The translations under genes were made by a program, and so were the position numbers. Positions 1 to 6,786 of a DNA stretch of 8,862 nt are shown here, in pieces. Positions within the stretch are counted from its first letter, which is position 1, and each line of letters begins with the position of its first letter. The stretch lies in assembly GCA_044868295.1 (NCBI GenBank), contig JBIOWF010000125.1:1-8862 (forward strand), given 5' to 3'. This DNA is from JBIOWF01 sp044868295. GTDB taxonomy: Bacteria > Actinomycetota > Actinomycetes > Streptosporangiales > Streptosporangiaceae. Below the pieces are notes generated by a model, which worked only from the letters and a program-made list of their open reading frames with translations, made no database searches and was not told the origin of the DNA.

Positions 1-138
1 GCCGCCGTGCACATCCAGGAGGTGGAGCGGCTCATCACCGACTGGCGTGGGCAGAAGCGGGTCGATCTACCCGGGGGGGTTGGAGTGCTCCGGCGCTGTG
101 GCACTCTGATATTCGCTCCTGTCAACAACCTCTCGTAA
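1..138 (+). CDS. tilS: tRNA(Ile)-lysidine synthase, C-terminal end (partial)
   Basis: The window opens inside a reading frame that runs to TAA at 136-138 and gives 45 residues. It contains the segment HIQEVERLITDWRGQ followed by VDLPGGVGVLRRCGTLIF. This matches the end of actinobacterial TilS, where a helix ending in W-x-GQ is followed by a strand with DLPGG. TilS modifies the wobble cytidine of tRNA(Ile2) to lysidine in the cytoplasm, using ATP and lysine. The ATPase domain with its SGGxDS loop lies outside the window, so the call rests on the C-terminal pattern and on the neighbour: tilS-hpt-ftsH is a common actinobacterial order. The next gene starts 12 bases after the stop, so the two are probably co-transcribed. 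Confidence 0.82.
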   Translation, partial: AAVHIQEVERLITDWRGQKRVDLPGGVGVLRRCGTLIFAPVNNLS

Positions 139-150
139 GGAAAACCGCAG

Positions 151-708
151 GTGGATGCAGCGGACATGGGCCGAGATCTCTCTCGCGTCCTGATTTCGGA
201 GGACGAGCTCCAGGCCAAGATCAAGGAACTGGCGGGTCAGATCGACGCCGACTACGCCGGGAAGGAACTGCTGCTCGTAGGGGTTCTCAAGGGCGCGGTC
301 ATGGTCATGGCCGACCTGGCCCGTGCGGTGCACGTCCCGGTGCAGATGGACTGGATGGCCGTGTCCTCCTATGGCGCGGGCACCAAGTCGTCGGGTGTGG
401 TGCGGGTGCTCAAGGACCTCGACACCGACATCGCCGGCCGCCATGTGCTCGTCGTCGAGGACATCATCGACTCGGGGCTCACGCTGTCGTGGCTGATGAA
501 CAATCTGAAGTCGCGCAACCCCGAGTCCGTGGAGGTGTGCACGCTCCTGCGCAAGCCGGACGCCGTGAAGGTGCCGATCGATGTGAAGTATGTCGGTTTC
601 GACATCCCGAACGAGTTCGTGATCGGCTTCGGCCTCGATTACGCGGAGCAATACCGCAACCTGCCCTTCATCGGCACCCTCGCTCCGCACGTGTACGGCG
701 GAGAGTGA
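151..708 (+). CDS. hpt: Hypoxanthine phosphoribosyltransferase
   Basis: This gene encodes a 185-residue cytoplasmic purine-salvage enzyme that joins hypoxanthine (and usually guanine) to PRPP, giving IMP or GMP. The signature PRPP loop VLVVEDIIDSGLT is at residues 99-111, with the expected catalytic Asp at 107. LLLVGVLKGAV at 40-50 is the pyrophosphate-binding region. VGFDIPNEFVIGFGLDY at 148-164 is the purine-binding and C-terminal segment. Length is normal for the family. I chose the GTG at 151 because AAGGA at 137-141 lies nine bases upstream and the N-terminus (MDAADMGRDL..VLISE) fits actinobacterial relatives. The ATG at 166 would remove five residues and is the alternative. The Shine-Dalgarno overlaps the tilS stop, which suggests coupling to tilS. 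Confidence 0.95.
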   Translation: MDAADMGRDLSRVLISEDELQAKIKELAGQIDADYAGKELLLVGVLKGAVMVMADLARAVHVPVQMDWMAVSSYGAGTKSSGVVRVLKDLDTDIAGRHVLVVEDIIDSGLTLSWLMNNLKSRNPESVEVCTLLRKPDAVKVPIDVKYVGFDIPNEFVIGFGLDYAEQYRNLPFIGTLAPHVYGGE

Positions 709-759
709 GGGGCCAGGCCGTGTCCGGGCGCCGCTCGGCACGCGATCCTTTACTTACTC

Positions 760-776
760 GGGCTCTAAGCCCTTAG
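760..776 (+). terminator. Weak short hairpin downstream of hpt
   Basis: GGGCT at 760-764 can pair with AGCCC at 768-772 around a three-base loop. CTAAG (765-769) and CTTAG (772-776) form an alternative inverted repeat. No T-run follows and the stem is only five pairs, so a terminator for tilS-hpt is possible but weakly supported. It lies 52 bases after the hpt stop and upstream of the putative ftsH promoter, which is a sensible place for one. Confidence 0.25.
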
Positions 777-810
777 CGAAGCGCCCTTCCGAATACGCCT
801 CATTCGCTCC

Positions 811-835
811 CAGGTAGGGGAACACGCGATACCTG
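811..835. promoter_or_regulatory. Inverted repeat CAGGTA-N13-TACCTG around the ftsH -35 box
   Basis: CAGGTA at 811-816 and TACCTG at 830-835 are perfect reverse complements separated by 13 bases. The pair straddles the GGAAC element of the putative ftsH promoter: the left arm lies just upstream and the right arm inside the promoter spacer. The same TACCTG hexamer recurs at 909-914 and 931-936. The placement suggests an operator, but no regulator can be named from sequence. The arms are short, so chance is a real alternative. Confidence 0.35.
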
Positions 836-844
836 ACGTACGTT
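819..844 (+). promoter_or_regulatory. Putative SigR/SigH-type ECF sigma promoter for ftsH
   Basis: GGAAC at 819-823, an 18-base spacer and GTT at 842-844 (within GGGAACA and CGTT) match the established promoter form GGAA(C/T)-N18-GTT. That form is used by SigR of Streptomyces and SigH of mycobacteria, the thiol-oxidative and heat stress ECF sigma factors. It lies in the only sizeable gap before ftsH, 118 bases upstream of the first ftsH start. Expression of ftsH, and perhaps the downstream folate genes, during protein-damaging stress would make sense for a membrane quality-control protease. This is a motif match only; the transcription start is not known. Confidence 0.55.
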
Positions 845-908
845 GGAAGGGCAAAGCCGGAGCACCACCGGGCAGTTACCCCATGCGGTGGGCCGGTGTA
901 CCTTCGGA

Positions 909-940
909 TACCTGCGGGGTGCCATTTGGTTACCTGCGGG
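909..940. repeat. Direct repeat TACCTGCGGG, two copies at 22-bp spacing
   Basis: The ten-base word TACCTGCGGG occurs at 909-918 and 931-940, exactly 22 bases apart, about two helical turns. The second copy ends just upstream of AGGAG at 949-953. In the ftsH leader they could be protein-binding sites on one DNA face, or elements of the 5' untranslated RNA. They share TACCTG with the inverted repeat at 811-835. No regulator is identifiable. Confidence 0.35.
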
Positions 941-962
941 TAGTCAGTAGGAGCGGCAAGGG

Positions 963-3044
<2,082 letters not shown>

Positions 3045-3046
3045 CA

Positions 3047-3634
3047 GTGGAGGCGGAGCCTCTGCAGTTCGACCACGCCCGGATCGAGAAGGCCGTCCGC
3101 GAGATCCTCGCCGCGATCGGCGAGGATCCGGACCGTGACGGGCTTCGGGACACCCCGGCGCGTGTCGCCCGAGCCTACGCGGAGCAGTTCGCGGGGCTCG
3201 GGCAGCTGCCCGAAGAGGTTCTCACGACGGTCTTCGACGCCGATCACGACGAGATGGTCCTCGTGCGGGACATCGAGGTCTATTCGACCTGCGAGCACCA
3301 TCTCGTGCCGTTCCACGGCCTCGCGCACATCGGTTACATCCCCAACGACAAGGGGCAGGTGACCGGCCTGTCCAAGCTGGCCCGGGTGGTGGACGTGTTC
3401 GCCCGCCGGCCCCAGGTCCAGGAGCGGATGACGTCCCAGATCGCGGATGCCCTGATGCGGGTGCTGGAGCCGCGTGGCGTCATCGTGGTCGTCGAGGCGG
3501 AGCACCTCTGCATGACCATGCGCGGCGTCCGGAAACCGGGTGCCAAGACGTTCACCTCGGCGGTCCGCGGCATCTTCCGGGAGGACGACAAGACCCGCTC
3601 CGAGGCGATGTCCCTCATCCTCGCCGCCCGCTGA
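3047..3634 (+). CDS. folE: GTP cyclohydrolase I
   Basis: This 195-residue enzyme opens folate synthesis by converting GTP to 7,8-dihydroneopterin triphosphate in the cytoplasm. The family core is complete. STCEHHLVPFHG at 80-91 holds zinc ligands Cys82 and His85 and the catalytic His84. EAEHLCMTMRG at 150-160 supplies zinc ligand Cys155 and the conserved His153. GLSKLARVVDVFARRPQVQE at 107-126 is also characteristic. Length is slightly below the E. coli enzyme because of a short N-terminus, as usual in actinobacteria. The start is GTG at 3047, two bases after the ftsH stop, with GAGG at 3036-3039 as the nearest ribosome site, so translation is probably coupled to ftsH. The enzyme supplies the pterin for folP, folB and folK downstream. 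Confidence 0.96.
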   Translation: MEAEPLQFDHARIEKAVREILAAIGEDPDRDGLRDTPARVARAYAEQFAGLGQLPEEVLTTVFDADHDEMVLVRDIEVYSTCEHHLVPFHGLAHIGYIPNDKGQVTGLSKLARVVDVFARRPQVQERMTSQIADALMRVLEPRGVIVVVEAEHLCMTMRGVRKPGAKTFTSAVRGIFREDDKTRSEAMSLILAAR

Positions 3635-3700
3635 CCCTCCGTACGAGGATCGTTATGACGCGAGCATGACCCGTGTGACTGATCGTGACTCCCAAGCACC

Positions 3701-3720
3701 AGTGCCGCGGGAGGGGCACT
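3701..3720 (+). terminator. Hairpin AGTGCC/GGCACT after folE
   Basis: AGTGCC at 3701-3706 pairs perfectly with GGCACT at 3715-3720 around an eight-base loop. It lies 66 bases after the folE stop in the only gap within the fol cluster. No T-run follows, as is common for actinobacterial terminators, so it could be an attenuating or partial terminator or an RNA-processing site. A six-pair stem is modest evidence. Confidence 0.35.
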
Positions 3721-3780
3721 AGGCTTGATTGCCAGCGGGCCGGTGAGCCAGTGAAGTCAGAGAGCGGAGGGGCCACGGTC

Positions 3781-3978
3781 ATGCCCGAGCTCCGGGGTCC
3801 CCGCGGAAACGCGGAGCGTGCGGAGCGTTTTCGTGGGGTGAAGCTCCGGGGTCCCCGCGGAAACGCGGAGCGTGCGGAGCGTTTTCGTGGGGTGGGGCTC
3901 CAGGGTTCGCGCGGAAACGTGAAGCTCGCGCGGCGTTGTCGCGGGGTGGGGCGAGCCGCAGGCGAGGAGGGAGAATGA
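3781..3978 (+). CDS. Possible small ORF, 65 aa, arginine-rich, three 18-residue repeats, coupled to folP
   Basis: This frame is not a family I recognise. ATG at 3781 is preceded by GGAGG at 3766-3770 (ten-base spacing). The frame ends at TGA 3976-3978, which overlaps the folP ATG at 3975 as ATGA, an arrangement typical of translational coupling. The product is MPE, then three 18-residue repeats (first unit LRGPRGNAERAERFRGVK), then RAAGEEGE. About 15 of 65 residues are Arg, and there is no signal peptide or membrane helix. Against a real protein, third-position GC in the first unit is 12 of 18 codons, whereas folE opens with 17 of 18. Changes in the third repeat also fall mostly at codon positions one and two. 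It may be a leader ORF that delivers ribosomes to folP, or a chance frame through a DNA or RNA repeat. Confidence 0.35.
   Translation: MPELRGPRGNAERAERFRGVKLRGPRGNAERAERFRGVGLQGSRGNVKLARRCRGVGRAAGEEGE
3790..3951 (+). repeat. 54-bp tandem repeat, three copies, with GAAA-tetraloop hairpins
   Basis: The copies are 3790-3843, 3844-3897 and 3898-3951. Copies 1 and 2 differ only at two bases in the last codon. Copy 3 matches copy 2 at 43 of 54 positions. Each copy contains a small hairpin capped by a GNRA tetraloop. In copy 1, CCGCG (3801-3805) and CGCGG (3810-3814) flank GAAA. Copy 3 keeps four pairs, including one G-U. Each copy also holds GGAAA-N16-CGTT and ends in a conserved GGGGTG. The array lies between folE and folP, ending 23 bases before the folP ATG. 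There are no spacers between copies, so this is not a CRISPR array. Confidence 0.9.
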
Positions 3979-4832
3979 CGACACGCAGCGTGCCCGGGAT
4001 GCCTGATCACGGGCGATGCCTGGTCATGGGCGTGGTCAACGTGACGCCCGACTCATTCTCCGACGGCGGCCACTGGTTCGACGTGGACGCCGCGATCGGT
4101 CATGGCCTGGACCTGGTCCGGGAGGGGGCCGACATCGTCGACGTGGGCGGTGAGTCCACCCGCCCCGGAGCCGCCAGGATCTCGCTGGGCGAGGAACTGC
4201 GCCGGGTGGAGCCCGTGATCCGCGCGCTCGCAGAGGAAGGCGTGACGGTCAGCGTCGACACCATGCGCGCCGAGGTCGCCGAGGCGGCCGTGGAGGCGGG
4301 GGCCAGGCTGGTCAACGACGTGAGCGGCGGCCTGGCCGATCCCGCGATGCCGCGAGTGGTCGCCGCGACGGGCGTGCCGTACGTGGTGATGCACTGGCGC
4401 GGGCACAGCCGTGACATGGACAGCCGGGCGATCTACGCCGACGTGGTGACGGAGGTGGCCGAGGAGCTGCGCAAGCGGACCGACTCGGTGATCGCCGAGG
4501 GAGTGCGCGAGGAGCAGATCGTCCTCGACCCCGGGCTCGGGTTCTCCAAGCAGGCAGAGCACAACTGGGCCCTGCTGGCCGGCATCGACAGGCTGGACCG
4601 GCTGGGCTACCCCTTGATCATCGGTGCGTCGAGGAAGCGTTTCCTCGGGCGTCTACTGGCGGACGCGGACGGCACCCCACGCCCGTTCAGCCGCAGCGAC
4701 AACGCGACGCTGGCGGTCACCGCGCTGGCCGCGCGAGCGGGCGCCTGGTGCGTCCGAGTCCACGACGTGGGACCCAACGCCGACGCCGTGCGTGTCGCCG
4801 CCGCATGGAAGGCAGCCGATGAAGGACATTGA
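3975..4832 (+). CDS. folP: Dihydropteroate synthase
   Basis: This gene encodes the cytoplasmic enzyme that condenses 6-hydroxymethyl-dihydropterin pyrophosphate with para-aminobenzoate to give dihydropteroate; it is the sulfonamide target. It is a 285-residue TIM barrel. Motifs in order are GVVNVTPDSFSDGG at 19-32, GGESTRPGA at 58-66, SVDT at 93-96, NDVSGG at 114-119, MHWRGHS at 139-145, DPGLGF at 185-190, GASRKRF at 217-223 and RVHDV at 261-265. All catalytic loops are present, and it resembles the functional FolP1 rather than the divergent FolP2 paralog of actinobacteria. I chose ATG 3975 because AGGAGG at 3965-3970 lies four bases upstream. The GTG at 3936 would add 13 Arg/Gly-rich residues outside the family. 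The next gene overlaps the 3' end by 14 bases. Confidence 0.96.
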   Translation: MTTRSVPGMPDHGRCLVMGVVNVTPDSFSDGGHWFDVDAAIGHGLDLVREGADIVDVGGESTRPGAARISLGEELRRVEPVIRALAEEGVTVSVDTMRAEVAEAAVEAGARLVNDVSGGLADPAMPRVVAATGVPYVVMHWRGHSRDMDSRAIYADVVTEVAEELRKRTDSVIAEGVREEQIVLDPGLGFSKQAEHNWALLAGIDRLDRLGYPLIIGASRKRFLGRLLADADGTPRPFSRSDNATLAVTALAARAGAWCVRVHDVGPNADAVRVAAAWKAADEGH

Positions 4833-5241
4833 GGAGCTCAACCAGGCGTTCTACAACGCGATCGAGAACGCCGATCTGGACAAGATGTCCGACATCTGGG
4901 TGGACGACGTCGCCGGCCGGGTCGCGATGTGCGTGCATCCGGGGTGGCCGATGCTGAGCGGGCGGGCCGAGGTGCTCCGCTCGTGGGCGCTGATCATGGC
5001 GAACACGCCGTACATCCAGTTCGTGCTGACCGACGTGCAGACCACGGTGATCGGCGATGTCGCCGTTCTGACCTGCGCGGAGAACATCCTCACCGCGGCC
5101 GACACCGACGAGGCCGGCTTCGCCGCCGGCCGGGTGGTGGCCACGAACACCTTCGTCCGGGCCGGGGAAGGCTGGCGGCTCTGGCTTCATCACGGGTCGC
5201 CGGTGCTGCAAGGGGAGGACGACGAGGAGGAGGACGAGTGA
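4819..5241 (+). CDS. NTF2-like / SnoaL-fold protein of unknown function in the folate operon
   Basis: This gene encodes a 140-residue soluble protein with the small cone-shaped NTF2-like fold pattern (SnoaL/DUF4440 group). An N-terminal helix pair (ELNQAFYNAIENADLDKMSDIW) is followed by a conserved VHPGWPMLSGRAEVLRSW segment at 39-56, then beta strands (FVLTDVQTTVIGDVAVLTCAENI) and a closing strand GEGWRLWLHHGSPV. Members may bind small molecules or act as isomerases, but no catalytic role is known to me here. Its position, overlapping folP by 14 bases and folB by four, suggests a role in or regulation of folate synthesis. Start ATG 4819 has GGAAGG at 4807-4812, six bases upstream. The tail EDDEEEDE is encoded by the purine-rich stretch that also forms the folB ribosome site. 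Confidence 0.85.
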   Translation: MKDIEELNQAFYNAIENADLDKMSDIWVDDVAGRVAMCVHPGWPMLSGRAEVLRSWALIMANTPYIQFVLTDVQTTVIGDVAVLTCAENILTAADTDEAGFAAGRVVATNTFVRAGEGWRLWLHHGSPVLQGEDDEEEDE

Positions 5242-5603
5242 GCACGGACAGCGTCCGGCTGGCCGGGCTGCGGGCGCGTGGGCGGCACGGGTGCCTTCCG
5301 GCGGAGCGCGAGCTCGGCCAGGAGTTCGTCGTCGACGCCACGCTGTTCCTGGACACCGGTCCCGCCGCGGCCGGAGACGATCTCACCAAGACCGTCGACT
5401 ACGGGGCGCTCGCCGTGGAGCTCGTGAAGACGGTCGAGGGTGAGCCGGTCAACCTGATCGAGACGCTCGCCGACCGGCTCGCCCGAGTCTGCCTGCGGTA
5501 TGGCCTCGTCGAGGAGGTGGAGATCAGCGTGCACAAGTCGGCGGCGCCGATCCCGCTGCCGTTCGACGACGTGGTGGTGACCATCAGAAGGGGGCGCGCA
5601 TGA
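5238..5603 (+). CDS. folB: Dihydroneopterin aldolase
   Basis: This 121-residue enzyme cleaves 7,8-dihydroneopterin to 6-hydroxymethyl-dihydropterin and glycolaldehyde. It normally assembles as an octamer with active sites between subunits. Recognisable positions include RHGCLPAERELGQ at 16-28 with Glu23 matching the conserved active-site Glu (Glu22 of S. aureus), VDYG at 53-56 with Tyr55, VNLIETLADRLA at 71-82 with the pterin-binding Glu75, and SVHKSAAPIPLPFDDV at 97-112 with the catalytic Lys100. Length is normal. The GTG at 5238 overlaps the stop of the NTF2-like gene (GTGA). AGGAGG sites at 5225-5230 and 5228-5233 lie upstream, so translation is coupled. It sits directly before folK, which uses its product. 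Confidence 0.94.
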   Translation: MSTDSVRLAGLRARGRHGCLPAERELGQEFVVDATLFLDTGPAAAGDDLTKTVDYGALAVELVKTVEGEPVNLIETLADRLARVCLRYGLVEEVEISVHKSAAPIPLPFDDVVVTIRRGRA

Positions 5604-6100
5604 GAGCCGTGCTCTCGCTCGGCAGCAACCTAGGCCGCCGGATCGACTACCTGCAGGGGGCGGTCGACGCGCTCTTCGACGCTCCTGGGCTGTCGTTCGT
5701 GGCGGTTTCGCCGGTCTACGAGACCGATCCGGTGGGCGGGCCTGACCAGGATCCGTACCTCAACGCCATCGTCATCGCCGACTGCACGCTGGACCCTCAC
5801 ACGCTCCTGGACCGGGCGCAGGGGATCGAGAACGCCTTCGGCCGCACCCGTGGTGAGCGGTGGGGCCCGAGGACTCTCGACGTGGACCTCATCGCGGTCG
5901 GCGGCGCGACGTCGGACGACCCTGAGCTGGAGCTGCCGCACCCCCGCGCGCACGAGCGGGCGTTCGTGCTGGTCCCGTGGGCACAGGCCGATCCCGACGC
6001 CGTTCTCCCCGGGCGCGGGCCCGTGGCCGCCCTGCTCTCGACGCTGGACCAAAGTGGTGTACGGCTCCGCGCCGACCTGTCCTTGGAGCCTCCCGTCTGA
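5600..6100 (+). CDS. folK: 2-amino-4-hydroxy-6-hydroxymethyldihydropteridine pyrophosphokinase
   Basis: This 166-residue enzyme transfers pyrophosphate from ATP to 6-hydroxymethyl-dihydropterin, giving the FolP substrate. The N-terminal SLGSNLG is at 6-12, the substrate region DPYLNAIV at 51-58, and the signature RTRGERWGPRTLDVDLI at 82-98. Asp94 and Asp96 there match the two magnesium ligands, and Arg82, Arg84, Trp88 and Arg91 match the nucleotide-binding set of the E. coli enzyme. LPHPRAHERAFVLVPWA at 112-128 is the conserved C-terminal block. ATG 5600 overlaps the folB stop (ATGA) and AAGGGGG at 5588-5594 is the ribosome site. The gene is complete and of usual length. Confidence 0.96.
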   Translation: MRAVLSLGSNLGRRIDYLQGAVDALFDAPGLSFVAVSPVYETDPVGGPDQDPYLNAIVIADCTLDPHTLLDRAQGIENAFGRTRGERWGPRTLDVDLIAVGGATSDDPELELPHPRAHERAFVLVPWAQADPDAVLPGRGPVAALLSTLDQSGVRLRADLSLEPPV

Positions 6101-6126
6101 TGTCGTCCGATGTGCGAGGAGTCTGA
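6100..6126 (+). other. Eight-codon mini-ORF bridging folK and the DUF3180 gene
   Basis: ATG at 6100 shares its A with the folK stop (TGATG), reads MSSDVRGV and stops at TGA 6124-6126, directly before the GTG start at 6127. Its codons also contain the AGGAG (6117-6121) used by the DUF3180 gene. It could let ribosomes finishing folK re-initiate and be delivered to the next start. It could equally be chance, since a run this short needs little luck. Confidence 0.2.
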
Positions 6127-6576
6127 GTGAAGCCCAGCAATCCTGGCGTGCTCGTCGGCCTCGTGGTCGTGTTCGCGCTGATCACGTGGGCCGTGCTGCA
6201 GGAGACGTACTCCCAGCTGCCCACGGTCCCGTGGACGGCGATCCCGACCCTGCTGTTGCTCGCGATGGGCGAGGCCTACACGGGCTGGCTGACCAGGGCC
6301 AGGATCCAGCGCAAGCCGGACACCAAGCCGGTGGAGCCGCTCGCCGTCGCCCGGCTGGCGGCGCTGGCCAAGGCCACGGCCTACGCCGGGTCGGTGTTCG
6401 CGGGGGTGTTCGCCGGTTTCGTGCTTCGCGTGTTGACGCTGCTCGACCTGCCCGATCCGCGGAAGGACGCGATCGTGGCGGGCGGCTCGTTCATCTCGTG
6501 CGTGACGCTTGTCTGCGCCGCGCTCTATCTGGAGTACTGCTGCCGGGTCCCGGCCGAGCCGCAGGAAAGGAAGTAG
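6127..6576 (+). CDS. DUF3180 family membrane protein
   Basis: This gene encodes a 149-residue protein with four predicted membrane helices, near residues 7-25, 36-53, 83-105 and 115-135. A cytoplasmic basic loop RARIQRKPDTKPVEP lies between helices two and three. The third-helix region PLAVARLAALAKATAYAGSV and the end LYLEYCCRVP are typical of the actinobacterial DUF3180 family, which commonly follows folK. The function is unknown; position suggests only co-expression with the folate genes. The start is GTG 6127 with AGGAG at 6117-6121, five bases upstream. The gap to folK is 26 bases. The stop TAG (6574-6576) lies inside the left arm of a terminator hairpin, so this gene ends the unit. Confidence 0.9.
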   Translation: MKPSNPGVLVGLVVVFALITWAVLQETYSQLPTVPWTAIPTLLLLAMGEAYTGWLTRARIQRKPDTKPVEPLAVARLAALAKATAYAGSVFAGVFAGFVLRVLTLLDLPDPRKDAIVAGGSFISCVTLVCAALYLEYCCRVPAEPQERK

Positions 6577-6607
6577 GGCCCGGGAGCTCTCGTTCCGGAC
6601 CCTACTT
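6571..6607 (+). terminator. Rho-independent-like terminator of the ftsH-fol operon
   Basis: AAGTAGGG at 6571-6578 pairs with CCCTACTT at 6600-6607 (eight pairs). After one C/A mismatch, CCGG at 6580-6583 pairs with CCGG at 6595-6598, leaving an 11-base loop. No T-run follows, which is usual in high-GC actinobacteria. The hairpin includes the DUF3180 stop codon, so the end of translation and the terminator are fused. The dyad is nearly symmetric and could also act on transcripts from the minus strand. Confidence 0.75.
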
Positions 6608-6663
6608 CACTTCACGCAAGAGTCCCCTGTATCCCTTTACCGACTCCCAGATGCATACCACGT

Positions 6664-6689
6664 AATCTAGGGGCGGAATCTAAGAGCGG
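6664..6689. repeat. 13-bp tandem direct repeat in the convergent intergenic stretch
   Basis: AATCTAGGGGCGG at 6664-6676 is followed directly by AATCTAAGAGCGG at 6677-6689, identical at 11 of 13 positions. The surrounding 6608-6738 stretch lies between two convergent genes. It holds no ORF with a ribosome site that I can support and no RNA gene I recognise. Confidence 0.5.
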
Positions 6690-6738
6690 CCTTAACGCAC
6701 CATCTGAAGATTCTGGCAGCTCACCGGCCTCTTCACAG

Positions 6739-6773
6739 GAAGACGCAAGGGCTCGGTTCTTGCAGGTGTCTTC
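6739..6773 (-). terminator. Putative terminator hairpin of nuoD
   Basis: GAAGAC (6739-6744) pairs with GTCTTC (6768-6773), and inside it GCAAG (6745-6749) pairs with CTTGC (6759-6763) around a nine-base loop. A four-base bulge (6764-6767) sits on one side. It begins 13 bases past the minus-strand nuoD stop, the expected place for a terminator. There is no T-run. TCTTC at 6730-6734 offers a competing partner for GAAGA. Confidence 0.5.
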
Positions 6774-6786
6774 AGCTGCCGGCCGA

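Noticed and set aside
3790..3951. CRISPR array
   Set aside because: The 54-bp copies are directly tandem with no unique spacers, and there are no cas genes.
3936..3974. Upstream GTG start for folP
   Set aside because: It adds 13 Arg/Gly-rich residues within the repeat region and lacks family support, while ATG 3975 has AGGAGG.
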